Assembly (NCBI GenBank): GCA_045534575.1
Contig: JAZSJZ010000012.1
Span: 8,158-72,157 of the forward strand
Direction of reading: 5' to 3'
Length of the DNA: 64,000 nt
Source of the DNA: UBA4636 sp045534575
GTDB taxonomy: Bacteria; Bacillota; Clostridia; Christensenellales; Borkfalkiaceae
The notes beneath the pieces were generated by a model. That model had not been told where the DNA came from, ran no database searches, and was given only the letters and a program-made list of their open reading frames with translations. Both the position numbers and the translations under genes were made by a program. Of the stretch, positions 34,929 through 43,082 are shown piece after piece. How positions within the stretch are numbered: the stretch's first letter is position 1; each line of letters begins with the position of its first letter.

Positions 34929-35141
34929 ATGAAAATAACTACTATTATTGCTTTTATTCTCGTTATTATCGGCGCGCTTAACTGGCTTTTAGTTGGCACG
35001 CTTGCTTTTGACCTCGTTGCTTTTTTATTTGGAGCAATGTCCGTCTTTACAAGAATCGTTTACGCGCTTGTTGGTATAGCGAGCCTTTGGGTGATTTTCT
35101 TCTGCTTTAACTATCGCCCGTTCAAAAGAGTTGCTGACTAA
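34929..35141 (+). CDS. DUF378 membrane protein
   Basis: 70 residues with two membrane helices. The family signature IGALNWLLVG and the second-helix RIVYALVGIASLW are diagnostic of DUF378. It has a GGGAGG site. An upstream TGCATAATAA resembles an extended -10. Confidence 0.88.
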   Translation: MKITTIIAFILVIIGALNWLLVGTLAFDLVAFLFGAMSVFTRIVYALVGIASLWVIFFCFNYRPFKRVAD

Positions 35142-35150
35142 AACCATAAG

Positions 35151-35176
35151 ATAACGGGCTTATAGCCTAGTTTTTA
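35151..35176 (-). repeat. Dispersed TATAAG..TTAT element, copy 9
   Basis: On the minus strand TTAAAAACTAGGC-TATAAG-CCC-GTTAT, directly after the DUF378 gene. It shares AAAAACTAGGCTATA with the copy at hisJ. Confidence 0.7.
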
Positions 35177-35322
35177 AGGCTTATGGTAAAAAAACGAAAT
35201 GTTAATTTTAAAACTTAAAAGATAAAATTTTTATCTTAAGACTTAAACAAAATTTGGCTTTGAGAAATTCTTAAAGCCTTTTTTGTTGCGTTCTTAATTT
35301 TTATTTCATGCTTTTTAAACGC

Positions 35323-35351
35323 TTGCAAAAACCAAAACTTTCGTGTATAAT
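35323..35351 (+). promoter_or_regulatory. queT promoter
   Basis: TTGCAA, 17 bp, TATAAT, ending 15 bp before the preQ1 aptamer. Confidence 0.78.
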
Positions 35352-35366
35352 AGCAATAACTTATTT

Positions 35367-35410
35367 CGACAGTTCGCTTGTACCATCCTGTCGCTAAACA
35401 AAACTAGGGC
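35367..35410 (+). ncRNA. preQ1-I riboswitch aptamer
   Basis: Stem CGACAG / CTGTCG (35367-35372 and 35388-35393) closes a loop of 15 nt with TTCGCTTGTACCATC. An A-rich strand CTAAACAAAACTAGGG follows. This matches the preQ1-I architecture, in which loop pyrimidines pair with the 3' GG to form the pseudoknot. The gene behind it encodes a queuosine-precursor transporter, which fits. Confidence 0.85.
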
Positions 35411-35440
35411 TACTTTTTAATATTGTTTATTGTTAATTGA

Positions 35441-35470
35441 AGTGGCTTTTGTTTTAAGCCACTTTTTAAT
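35441..35470 (+). terminator. Riboswitch-controlled terminator
   Basis: AGTGGCTT / AAGCCACT with a 7-nt loop and a T-rich run. The alternative pairing of GGCTACTT (next to the aptamer) with AAGTGGCT gives an 8-bp antiterminator with two wobbles. Ligand binding should therefore favour termination. Confidence 0.75.
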
Positions 35471-35492
35471 TTTTGCTTATTTTGGAGAAATT

Positions 35493-36011
35493 ATGAAAAA
35501 CAAAAGTTCGGTTATTTTAGCACGAGCAGGCATAACCGCCGCCCTTTACGCCATTTTAACCATTGCCGTTGCGCCACTATCTTATGGACCTATTCAGTTT
35601 AGGTTTAGCGAGGCGCTTTGCATCTTGCCACTTATTTTTCCCGAGTGCGCTATCGGCGTTACGCTCGGTTGCTTTATTGCAAACTTTTTTGGAAACGGCG
35701 TTTTAGATATTGTTTTAGGAACTTTTGCAACGCTTTTAGCATCATTTTTTACGGCGCTATGCGGAAAATTTATCAAAAACACGCCTTTAAAACTTTTCTT
35801 AGGCGCTCTCGCCCCCGTTTTGTTTAACGCAATTATAATTCCGTTCACGTTTCTTGCCGTAACAGACCTTAAAGAATTTTACTTTTTTAACGTTTTCACT
35901 ATTGCCCTTGGAGAAATAGTTTGCGTTGGTATTTTAGGCACGATTTTATATTTTGCATTAACAAAATTCACAAAAGAAAAACAGCCTATAAAAAATGAAA
36001 AAATGAAATAA
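35493..36011 (+). CDS. queT: Queuosine-precursor ECF transporter substrate-binding subunit
   Basis: ATG 35493 with TTTGGAG upstream is chosen over the 35430 start, which lies inside the terminator; 172 residues. About six membrane helices, with ITAALYAILTIAVAPLSYGPIQFRFSEALCILPL and IANFFGNGVLDIVLGTFATL typical of the QueT family. It binds preQ1 or a related base at the membrane and needs EcfA1A2T, encoded at 41.3-43.9 kb in this window. The preQ1 riboswitch supports the substrate. Confidence 0.93.
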   Translation: MKNKSSVILARAGITAALYAILTIAVAPLSYGPIQFRFSEALCILPLIFPECAIGVTLGCFIANFFGNGVLDIVLGTFATLLASFFTALCGKFIKNTPLKLFLGALAPVLFNAIIIPFTFLAVTDLKEFYFFNVFTIALGEIVCVGILGTILYFALTKFTKEKQPIKNEKMK

Positions 36012-36082
36012 AATATGTGAGATAATTGTCTTATTAAATGAAGATACAAAATCTTTTAAGTTGTTATTAGGAGGGAGAAAAT

Positions 36083-36631
36083 ATGAAAAAATTTAGAATT
36101 CTTTTAGCCGTTTTGCTTGTTTTCACCCTTCTTCTTTCCATAACTTCTTGCAAGCAAGCGGAAAATAGCAATTCCCAAAGCAATGAAAACAGCGAAAGTT
36201 CAAGCCTAAATATTAGTTCTTCACAAGAAGGAAACGACATTTTTCCTAGCGTTGTTGGCGTTGAAGCAACTATGTGGGAAATATCTAACCAAACTAAGGT
36301 TCATATTAAAACATTGCGCTCTGATGAGAAAGAGGATACTCTTTATTATTACAAGGCAAGTAGCGAATTAGTTCTTGAGCTTAACGTAATAAGACGGCAC
36401 TTAAACGATGGTCAAAACGGAACAGTCGGCTCACATCAACTTATAACTACTAAAGATAGTTACCAACTAAATTTCGACCAAACAAAACTCTCGGTTAATT
36501 TTATTGACCAAGACGAGGGCTTCCCGCGTTTTAGCGTTACGGGGCTTTCGTTGCAAGAAGAAATTGAGCTTAAAATTTCGTTTTCTCAAAAACCAGAATA
36601 CTCTGTAACTTTTAAATTATGGTTTTACTAA
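36083..36631 (+). CDS. Small secreted lipoprotein, unknown
   Basis: 182 residues with AGGAGGGAG upstream. Signal peptide MKKFRILLAVLLVFTLLLSITSC ends in a lipobox. A Ser/Asn-rich linker to ~50 is followed by a beta-rich ~130-residue domain (WEISNQTKVHIKTLRSDEKE). I do not recognise it. It may share the queT transcript because no terminator is visible between them. Confidence 0.72.
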   Translation: MKKFRILLAVLLVFTLLLSITSCKQAENSNSQSNENSESSSLNISSSQEGNDIFPSVVGVEATMWEISNQTKVHIKTLRSDEKEDTLYYYKASSELVLELNVIRRHLNDGQNGTVGSHQLITTKDSYQLNFDQTKLSVNFIDQDEGFPRFSVTGLSLQEEIELKISFSQKPEYSVTFKLWFY

Positions 36632-36644
36632 ATTTCAACACAAA

Positions 36645-36674
36645 AAGGGCTTTATCTTACAAGCCCTTTTTTTT
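36645..36674 (+). terminator. Terminator of lipoprotein gene
   Basis: AAGGGCTT / AAGCCCTT 8-bp stem, 8-nt loop and eight or more T. Confidence 0.85.
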
Positions 36675-36701
36675 AATCTAAAAATCGACTTTTTAACGAA
36701 A

Positions 36702-36738
36702 ACAACGGACGGTCTGCCTATAGCAAACCGCCCGTTGT
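36702..36738 (+). other. Long imperfect hairpin before a small ORF
   Basis: ACAACGG-a-CGGT-c-TGC-ctata-GCA-a-ACCG-c-CCGTTGT: 14 pairs with two evenly spaced mismatches. It has no T run, so it is not a plain terminator. A TATAAT (36740-36745) follows at once. Confidence 0.55.
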
Positions 36739-36759
36739 TATAATATGATAAGGGGGAAA

Positions 36760-36837
36760 ATGATGAACTGGATTTCAATACCACGCTATTTTACAACTTT
36801 AACTTTAGTTTTGCAAACGAAAACCTTTTGTTTTTAA
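36760..36837 (+). CDS. Candidate 25-residue small peptide / leader ORF
   Basis: AGGGGGA lies 3-8 bp before ATGATG. The product has 25 residues (MMNWISIPRYF...TKTFCF), hydrophobic with a short basic patch. TATAAT 14 bp upstream of the ATG would make a very short leader. It could be a leader peptide, a small membrane-active peptide or a type I toxin-like peptide; none is proven. The PfoR-like gene 145 bp downstream has its own promoter. Confidence 0.45.
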   Translation: MMNWISIPRYFTTLTLVLQTKTFCF

Positions 36838-36912
36838 AAATTTAATTTTACTATTTTTGATACCTTTCATAACTAAAAGTTATATCAAATTTTTTGCAGT
36901 TTTTCATTTGGT

Positions 36913-36941
36913 TTGACATTGATATATTTCTTTGCTAAAAT
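36913..36941 (+). promoter_or_regulatory. Promoter of PfoR-like gene
   Basis: TTGACA, 17 bp, TAAAAT, 40 bp before the ATG. Confidence 0.78.
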
Positions 36942-36981
36942 TTAGTCATCCTTTAAAAATTATACGAAGAGGAAAAGGTTT

Positions 36982-38079
36982 ATGGCTAAAAAAGAAAAAC
37001 GGAAAATTTTAGGACCGATTGGCTCGATTCTTCGCTATATTTTTATAGACGGGCTTTCGGGCATGGCTACGGGGCTTTTTGCCACGCTTATTATTGGCAC
37101 GATTATTTGCCAAGTGGGAACGCTTGTTGGAGGACAAGTCGGCTACTACTTAAACGCTGTTGGAACTTTTGCTAAAGTTTTAATGGGCGCAGGTATTGGG
37201 CTTGGGGTTGCTTACAAACTTAAAAAAGACCCGCTCGTTGCAATATCTGGTGGCGTTGCTGGTATGATTGGTGCGTTTGCTTCCAAAATTATTTCATCGC
37301 CTACCATTGTTTTCAACGGCTCGCTAACAACACTTGTTTCGGTTGGTGAACCTCTTGGCGCGTTCGTTGCAAGTTTCGTTGCAATAGAGGTTGGCTCGTT
37401 AGTTTCGAAAAAAACTAAGGTTGATATTATCGTAACGCCAATCGTTGCTATTTTCTCAGGTAGCATAATTGGACTTTTGGTTGGTCCGCCAATTTCTTCG
37501 TTTATGACGTTCATTGGCGATATTATTAACACTTCGGCTCAACAACAACCTATTCTTATGGGAATTTTAGTTGCCGTTCTTATGGGTATTTGCTTAACGC
37601 TTCCAATATCTTCCGCAGCCATTGGCGTATCGCTAGGGCTATCTGGAATCGCGGCAGGTAGCGCGGTTATCGGGTGCTGTTGCCAAATGATAGGCTTTGC
37701 CGTTATGAGTTTTAGAGAAAACAAGTTCGGTGGCTTGGTTGCTCAAGGCGTTGGAACTTCTATGCTTCAAATGCCAAACCTTCTAAAGCACCCTATTTGC
37801 TGGTTGCCACCTGTTATCGCATCGGCAATTTTAGGACCGATTGGCGCAGTTTTGGGATTGACTTCTTCCGCCGTTGGTAGCGGTATGGGAACGGCTGGGC
37901 TTGTTGGACCTATTGAAACTTACTTTACTATGACTAACGCCGGCACTTCGCCTATTATCGTTCTATTGCTAATTTTAGGCTTCTGCATTGTTTTGCCTGC
38001 TGTTATTTGCTTAGCAATTAGCGAGTTTATGAGAAAGAAAAACCTCATTAAAGAAGGCTACTTAAAATTAGAACTTTAA
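36982..38079 (+). CDS. PTS EIIC-like membrane protein, PfoR family
   Basis: 365 residues with about ten membrane helices rich in Gly, Ala and Ile. GAGIGLGVAYKLKKDPLVAISGGVAGMIGAFASK and SAAIGVSLGLSGIAAGSAVIGCCCQMIGFAV match the PTS_EIIC_2/PfoR family, named after a regulator of perfringolysin. There is no EIIA or EIIB domain or neighbour, so it is probably not a complete PTS. Its real role, transport or regulation, is not settled. Confidence 0.87.
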   Translation: MAKKEKRKILGPIGSILRYIFIDGLSGMATGLFATLIIGTIICQVGTLVGGQVGYYLNAVGTFAKVLMGAGIGLGVAYKLKKDPLVAISGGVAGMIGAFASKIISSPTIVFNGSLTTLVSVGEPLGAFVASFVAIEVGSLVSKKTKVDIIVTPIVAIFSGSIIGLLVGPPISSFMTFIGDIINTSAQQQPILMGILVAVLMGICLTLPISSAAIGVSLGLSGIAAGSAVIGCCCQMIGFAVMSFRENKFGGLVAQGVGTSMLQMPNLLKHPICWLPPVIASAILGPIGAVLGLTSSAVGSGMGTAGLVGPIETYFTMTNAGTSPIIVLLLILGFCIVLPAVICLAISEFMRKKNLIKEGYLKLEL

Positions 38080-38085
38080 TGCAAA

Positions 38086-38118
38086 AACCACGCTATAACA
38101 CCGTTATCGCGTGGTTTT
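38086..38118 (+). terminator. Terminator, dispersed-element copy 10
   Basis: AACCACGC-t-ATAAC-acc-GTTAT-c-GCGTGGTT plus T, 6 bp after the PfoR-like stop. Confidence 0.87.
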
Positions 38119-38161
38119 CTTTAACGCTAAAATAAAATCTGCAAAAACTTGATTAACAAAA

Positions 38162-38208
38162 AAAAGAGCAAACGGCAAAGATTTTATCTTGCTCGTTTGC
38201 TCTTTTTT
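38162..38208. terminator. Terminator of PH-like gene (bidirectional)
   Basis: AAAAGAGCAAACG / CGTTTGCTCTTTT outer stem with an inner CAAaGAT/ATCTTG arm and T runs on both sides. Confidence 0.82.
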
Positions 38209-38212
38209 AATT

Positions 38213-38749
38213 TTAAAATTCGTCGATACTATCATCAACCGTGTTTGCTTGTGGAATAACTTGCTCGTTGATACCATTTATTTTGTTTAACTGCGTTGTG
38301 ATAAATTGCGCCCATACTAGTGGTTTTGCAACCATAAACTTGTGCGCTTTTTCTTCAGTGAACAAAACTACTGCGTTTTGTTCGGTTGCGAAATTTTTAA
38401 CGGTTTTTAAATCGATAACCGTTTTTAAGTTGCCGTCTTTTGCTTTTTTGCGATAAAGAAGAAGGCTATCTTCAAACAAAAAGAGCCAGCCGTTAGAAAA
38501 ACCAAAGGTTACAACGCCTTCGCAAATTGCTTGGTTTTGGCTTAACACTTCTTCTCGAATTTGTTTAAACGCTTTTTCGGGGTGCTTTGTTACTAAAGCC
38601 ATTAACCCACCGAACATTGCGCCTGCAAAAATTGCCGAAACTAGCGCAACAATAAAAAGGCCCGTTGACAAAAAGAAATAAATGCCCATACCTAAGCCAA
38701 AGCCTAAACCCATAAATAAATATTCTTTGCCACCATTTTTAATAATCAT
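38213..38749 (-). CDS. Membrane protein with PH/GRAM-like C-terminal domain
   Basis: 178 residues with GAGGTGAT upstream. Residues ~10-55 contain two Gly-rich hydrophobic segments (GLGFGLGMGIYFF). Residues ~75-155 form a beta-rich domain, CEGVVTFGFSNGWLFLFEDSLLLYRKK...VIDLKTVKNF, of PH/GRAM character. It ends in an acidic tail. Function unknown. It is followed downstream by a terminator. Confidence 0.68.
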   Translation of the reverse strand: MIIKNGGKEYLFMGLGFGLGMGIYFFLSTGLFIVALVSAIFAGAMFGGLMALVTKHPEKAFKQIREEVLSQNQAICEGVVTFGFSNGWLFLFEDSLLLYRKKAKDGNLKTVIDLKTVKNFATEQNAVVLFTEEKAHKFMVAKPLVWAQFITTQLNKINGINEQVIPQANTVDDSIDEF

Positions 38750-38764
38750 TTTATCACCTCGAAA

Positions 38765-39271
38765 CTATTTTCTTTTGAATTCATTAATTATTATATCACA
38801 AAAACTAAAATCTTGCAAGCCCTCTAAATTTTCAGCCGTTAAAACGAAAATAAAATCCGTTTTGCCTTGCTTTATAACAGCCGATTTTCTTTCCATATGA
38901 TAATACTGGTTATTGATTTTTGCTTTGACGGTTAGAGTTTTATCTATTTTATTTTCTTTCAAACTTTCAAAATAGCACACTCTGCCAAGTGAAAATTTGC
39001 TCTTCCCTTTAATTTCAAAGTTAAGTTCTTTTTCTTGCTCGTTAAAACTTGTTACCTTAAGCGAAAAAAACTCAGTTTCCTTCTTTTCGCCAACGCTTAA
39101 GTTAATTTCTCCGCCGTAAACAAAAGGCGTTAGATTATAATCGTTGATATTTTCTAAAAAATAGGTTTGCCCTTTGAATAAATAGATAATATTAGGAAGG
39201 AACAATAATATTAGCGCGATAACAGCAACGACTAACGCTATAACTACTCTAATTTTAACCTTTTTTTCCAT
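38765..39271 (-). CDS. Membrane-anchored beta-domain protein, unknown
   Basis: ATG 39271 is preferred to the TTG 9 bp earlier; 168 residues. One N-terminal membrane anchor (~10-30) is followed by an extracytoplasmic domain with regularly alternating strands (GEINLSVGEKKETEFFSLKV). It lies 15 bp upstream of the PH-like gene and is probably cotranscribed. No known family is recognised. Confidence 0.65.
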   Translation of the reverse strand: MEKKVKIRVVIALVVAVIALILLFLPNIIYLFKGQTYFLENINDYNLTPFVYGGEINLSVGEKKETEFFSLKVTSFNEQEKELNFEIKGKSKFSLGRVCYFESLKENKIDKTLTVKAKINNQYYHMERKSAVIKQGKTDFIFVLTAENLEGLQDFSFCDIIINEFKRK

Positions 39272-39386
39272 AACCTTCAACCTTTATTTAAGACTATTTG
39301 CTAGTTCTATTATACAATAAACAATAAAAAAAGTAAATAAACAATCATAACTTATAACTTGCCCGAAGGGCAATCATAACTAACAA

Positions 39387-39414
39387 AAAATGCCCAGCGT
39401 ATGCTGAGCATTTT
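39387..39414 (-). terminator. Terminator of rplM-rpsI operon
   Basis: AAAATGCTCAGC-atac-GCTGGGCATTTT on the minus strand, followed by TT. A small hairpin GCCC-gaa-GGGC with repeated atcataact flanks (39343-39382) lies beyond it. Confidence 0.8.
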
Positions 39415-39432
39415 GTTTCGAGCAATTTGAAA

Positions 39433-39843
39433 TTATCTCTTACTAAATTGTGGAGCACGACGTGCTTTCTTGAGACCGTATTTCTTTCTTTCCTTCATTC
39501 TTGGATCTCTCGTTAAGAAGCCAGCCTTTTTAACGATAGTTCTAAGTTCTGGTTCTGCAACGATTAAGGCTCTTGCAATACCGTGACGGATTGCGCCTGC
39601 TTGACCAGTGTAACCACCACCACGAACGTTTACAAAAACGTCGTAAGAAGAAAGTTTTTCGGTTAAGGTTAAAGGTTGACGAATTACGAATTTAACAGTA
39701 TCAAGCGCGCAATATTCGTCAATGCCTCTGTTATTGATAATGATTGAGCCACTGCCACCCGGAATAAGACGAACTCTTGCAACAGCTTTTTTTCTTCTAC
39801 CGGTTCCCCAATATTGAACCTTTTTCTTTGATGCTTTAGCCAT
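39433..39843 (-). CDS. rpsI: Ribosomal protein uS9
   Basis: 136 residues. YWGTGRRKKAVARVRL at the start, GGGYTGQAGAIRHGIARAL, and the C-terminal KYGLKKARRAPQFSKR that reaches into the P site are diagnostic. AGGAGG upstream; 13 bp after rplM. Confidence 0.98.
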   Translation of the reverse strand: MAKASKKKVQYWGTGRRKKAVARVRLIPGGSGSIIINNRGIDEYCALDTVKFVIRQPLTLTEKLSSYDVFVNVRGGGYTGQAGAIRHGIARALIVAEPELRTIVKKAGFLTRDPRMKERKKYGLKKARRAPQFSKR

Positions 39844-39856
39844 TTAAAAATTCCTC

Positions 39857-40294
39857 CTATCTTCTAACGATTTCGAGTGCTTCAGGCATTTGGGCTTGTT
39901 GCTTGTGTTCAGCGCCCTTATAAACGCGAAGTTTCTTAATCATTTGTCTGCCAAGGCTGTTCTTTGGAAGCATACCTTTGATTGCTTCAAAAACAACAAC
40001 GTCAGATTTTTTTGCCATCATTTCTGCATATGGGGTTTGCTTTAAACCACCGATATAACCGGTGTGGTAAGTATAAAGTTTATCTTGAAGTTTGTTACCG
40101 GTTAAAACAACCTTATCACAGTTGATAACGATAACGTAATCGCCACAATCAACGTGTGGAGTGAAGGTTGGCTTGTTCTTTCCTCTTAAAACTGCCGCTA
40201 CTTGAGATGCAACACGGCCTAGTGGAACGCCAGCAGCGTCAACCACATACCATTTTCTTTCTACAGTTGCGGAGTTTGCCATATATGTTTTCAT
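39857..40294 (-). CDS. rplM: Ribosomal protein uL13
   Basis: 145 residues. WYVVDAAGVPLGRVASQVA, PHVDCGDYVIVINCDKV and KGMLPKNSLGRQMIKKLRVY are family signatures. It is first in the rplM-rpsI operon, after a ~90-nt leader that could hold an L13 autoregulatory structure. I cannot match that leader to a known motif with confidence. Confidence 0.98.
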   Translation of the reverse strand: MKTYMANSATVERKWYVVDAAGVPLGRVASQVAAVLRGKNKPTFTPHVDCGDYVIVINCDKVVLTGNKLQDKLYTYHTGYIGGLKQTPYAEMMAKKSDVVVFEAIKGMLPKNSLGRQMIKKLRVYKGAEHKQQAQMPEALEIVRR

Positions 40295-40385
40295 AAATTT
40301 CTCCGTAAATTTTATTCGGTTTGATAAAGGCTAAATTTAAGAGGGGCTAATTCCAAACTTTGCCATTTTTCAAACGTGCCTTGTA

Positions 40386-40414
40386 ATTTTAAACAATTAT
40401 TATATTTAAGTCAA
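40386..40414 (-). promoter_or_regulatory. rplM-rpsI promoter
   Basis: TTGACT (40409-40414), 17 bp, TAAAAT (40386-40391) on the minus strand. Confidence 0.75.
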
Positions 40415-40577
40415 GCATTTTTCGGCATTTTTTATATAATTTTACTTGTTTTATCGCCAAATTTTAAAGCAATCACAATATGTTGTGCCTAAAATTTATT
40501 AGCGCACAAGCAAATTTAAAGTTTTTCTTTTTGTAGCCTTTAAAATTTTAGTTTTTCTTAAAACTTTGCAACAGATA

Positions 40578-41315
40578 CTATAAATCGTATTCAACGCTAT
40601 AAAGCGTTAAGCCACGAGGCGGGGTTGTTTTAAACTCGTTTATGCGTTTTTTATCTTTTAGCGCTTTTTCGATATGGCTTGAAGAAATTTTGCCTTCCCC
40701 CACCGCTAGAAGCGCGCCAACGATAATTCGCACCATATTATACAAAAAGCCGTTGCCCGTGATTTTTATTTTTATCATATTTTCGCTGTGTGAAATTTGC
40801 AAATCGTAAATTTCGCGCTCGGTGGTTTTTGCATTAGAGCCTACTGACGAAAAAGCCAAAAAATCGTGCTTGCCGATAAAAAGTTTTGACGCATCTTTCA
40901 TTTTTTCGATGCAAGGCATTTTGTCTATGCGGACGCTAAACCTATCTAAAAGTGGCTCTATAACCTCGCTAACGTAAAGTGAATAGACGTAAGTTTTCTT
41001 TTTTGCTGAGGCTATTGCGTGAAAATTATCTTCCGCTTTTTGGCTTTTTAAAATTTTAATATCGTTTGGCAAATGCTCGTTGATAACGACGCTTAACTTT
41101 TCAACGGGAATTTTAGTGTTAATATCAGCGTGAGCAACTTGACCTTTTGCGTGAACGCCCGTATCAGTTCGCCCGCTCGCGGTAACCTTTACCCTTTCGC
41201 CAACCGCTTTAAAAATTGCTTCTTCAACTACTTCTTGAACGGAAATTTTGTTTGGTTGCTTTTGCCAGCCGAAATAGTTAGTGCCATCATAACTTATGGT
41301 AAATTTGACTATCAT
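40578..41315 (-). CDS. truA: tRNA pseudouridine(38-40) synthase
   Basis: 245 residues. YDGTNYFGWQKQPN, the catalytic-Asp motif ASGRTDTGVHAKGQVAH, FHAIASAKKKTY and GNGFLYNMVRIIVGAL are in family order. It modifies the tRNA anticodon stem. It overlaps ecfT by 4 bp, the usual ecfA1-ecfA2-ecfT-truA arrangement of Firmicutes. Confidence 0.97.
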   Translation of the reverse strand: MIVKFTISYDGTNYFGWQKQPNKISVQEVVEEAIFKAVGERVKVTASGRTDTGVHAKGQVAHADINTKIPVEKLSVVINEHLPNDIKILKSQKAEDNFHAIASAKKKTYVYSLYVSEVIEPLLDRFSVRIDKMPCIEKMKDASKLFIGKHDFLAFSSVGSNAKTTEREIYDLQISHSENMIKIKITGNGFLYNMVRIIVGALLAVGEGKISSSHIEKALKDKKRINEFKTTPPRGLTLYSVEYDL

Positions 41316-42133
41316 ATTATCGCCACCACTAGCCCGTTTAAGAAAATTACGCCAACGAACAGCCCTACCATAACGACGGTTGCAACTAAATCTCTAACGC
41401 CAAATTTTAACTTTTTATATTTGGTGCGCTTTTGGCTTACGCTATAGCAACGGGCGTCCATTGCCTCGCCAAGTTCGTCCGCTCTACGGAACGCCGAAAC
41501 GATTAGCGGAATTAAGATTGGCAAAAGTGCTTTTATTCTTTTGAAAACGTTTCCGCTTTCGAAATCTGCGCCCCTTGCTTTTTGGGCGGAAATTATTCTT
41601 TCAGTTTCTTCCATAAGCGTTGGAATAAACCTTAGCGCAATGCTCATAATGAGTGCAAGTTCGTGCACGTTCAACTTAATTAAGGTTAACGGCTTTAACA
41701 AACTTTCAATGCCGTCGGTGAGAGCAACAGGGGTTGTTGTTAGCGTTAAAATTGCGCTACCAAAAACTAGGAAAGATAATCTCATTGCCATAAAAAGCGC
41801 AAACGTTAGCGACTTATCGGTTATTCTAAACACCCAAAAACTAACAAGTTCCACCGCGCCTTCTTCTTCGTGAAGAAATATGTTGATAAGGAACGTGAAA
41901 ACGATTATGAACAAAATTGCACGTATGCTTTTTATAACTTTTAAAACGGGAACTTTAGAAAATAAAATAGCGATTAGCAAAAACGCTCCTGCGGCAACAA
42001 AGCCCCAGAAGTTCTTCACGATGAAAATCAACACGATATATGCAATTAAAAGGACAAGTTTTGCACGAGCATCCATCTTATGCACGAAGGACTCTTGCGG
42101 ATAATACTGCCCAAACGCTACGTCGTTTAACAC
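41312..42133 (-). CDS. ecfT: ECF transporter transmembrane subunit EcfT
   Basis: 273 residues, GTG start with AAGGAA upstream. About five or six membrane helices and the two coupling Ala-Arg-Gly-type motifs, SAQKARGADFESG and DARCY in the cytoplasmic loops. It couples EcfA1A2 ATP hydrolysis to interchangeable S subunits such as QueT in this window. Confidence 0.95.
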   Translation of the reverse strand: MLNDVAFGQYYPQESFVHKMDARAKLVLLIAYIVLIFIVKNFWGFVAAGAFLLIAILFSKVPVLKVIKSIRAILFIIVFTFLINIFLHEEEGAVELVSFWVFRITDKSLTFALFMAMRLSFLVFGSAILTLTTTPVALTDGIESLLKPLTLIKLNVHELALIMSIALRFIPTLMEETERIISAQKARGADFESGNVFKRIKALLPILIPLIVSAFRRADELGEAMDARCYSVSQKRTKYKKLKFGVRDLVATVVMVGLFVGVIFLNGLVVAII

Positions 42134-42189
42134 TAAATTACTTTCCTTATTATTAAATAAATAACTATTTTTTGTTTAAATTTTTTAAA

Positions 42190-42213
42190 AAAGTGGGGCT
42201 ATAAGCCCGTTAT
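42190..42213 (+). repeat. Dispersed TATAAG..TTAT element, copy 11 (abuts ecfA2 stop)
   Basis: AAAGTGGGGC-TATAAG-CCC-GTTAT. 23 bases are identical to a stretch inside ecfA1 (43714-43736). It runs into the ecfA2 stop codon. Confidence 0.75.
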
Positions 42214-43082
42214 TAGCCGTTTTTCAAAATTGTGTCTTTTAACTTTAGGCAAAAATCGTCAAGTTTGAAAGACGAATCAATTTCAACTTTATCGCTTAGA
42301 GCCTTGGTTAAATACGCCGTTACAGGCACTTCAAGGTTAGCCTCTTCAATAAGCCTTGCGTTTTTGAAAAGTTCTTTCGGCGTGCCACAAGATACGATTT
42401 TCCCTTTAGAGAATAGCGCGGCTTTTGTGCAATGCTCGCAAACGTCGTTCATATCGTGCGAGACGATTATGATTGTTTTTGCCGTTGTTCTGTGAAGTTC
42501 GTGCAGAAGTTTCCAAAGTTCAGTTTTTCCCGCAGGGTCTAGACCAGCGCAAGGCTCGTCTAAAACCAAAATTTCGGGGTTGACTGCAATAACGCCAGCG
42601 AGCGCAACCCTTCTTTTTTGACCGCCCGATAAATCAAACGGGGACTTATCTTTAATTTCTAAAAAGTTAAGCCCAACCTTTTCAAGCGCGCTTTTAACAA
42701 GTTCGGTAACTTCGTCGTCAGTTTTTTCGGGGTAGAAGTTTTTAATGCCGAAAGAAACGTCTTCAAAAACCGTTTGAGCAAAGAGTTGATATTCTGGGTA
42801 TTGGAACACAACGCCGACTTTTTTTCTTAAATCTTTAAACTTTCTTTTATCTTTTTTCTTTTTTACTTTAAGGTTAAACTCGCCAACCGTCATTTCGCCC
42901 TCTTGCAGTGGAAGAAGGGCGTTTATGTGCTGAATAAAGGTCGATTTGCCACTTCCCGTATGCCCGATTACGCCGAAAAACTCGCCTTCTAAAATCTCTA
43001 AGGAAACGTTATCGAGCGCAAGCGTTCTAAATTTCGCCTTTTTATTATAGGAAAAGTTTACGCCTTTTGCAGATATTCGCAT
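42213..43082 (-). CDS. ecfA2: ECF transporter ATPase EcfA2
   Basis: 289 residues. Walker A GHTGSGKSTFIQHINALL, Q-loop VFQYPEYQLF, signature LSGGQKRRVALAGV, Walker B ILVLDEPCAGLD, H-loop IVSHD. The PEYQLF Q-loop is typical of EcfA2. It starts inside ecfA1 (25-bp overlap) with GAAGGAG as ribosome site. Confidence 0.96.
   Translation of the reverse strand: MRISAKGVNFSYNKKAKFRTLALDNVSLEILEGEFFGVIGHTGSGKSTFIQHINALLPLQEGEMTVGEFNLKVKKKKDKRKFKDLRKKVGVVFQYPEYQLFAQTVFEDVSFGIKNFYPEKTDDEVTELVKSALEKVGLNFLEIKDKSPFDLSGGQKRRVALAGVIAVNPEILVLDEPCAGLDPAGKTELWKLLHELHRTTAKTIIIVSHDMNDVCEHCTKAALFSKGKIVSCGTPKELFKNARLIEEANLEVPVTAYLTKALSDKVEIDSSFKLDDFCLKLKDTILKNG

Noticed and set aside
36702..36738. Hairpin considered as an intrinsic terminator
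   Set aside because: It has no T run on either side, and a proper terminator already stands at 36645-36674.
40295..40385. Possible L13 leader structure before rplM
   Set aside because: A leader of suitable length exists, but I could not match the paired elements with confidence, so it is not listed as an RNA feature.
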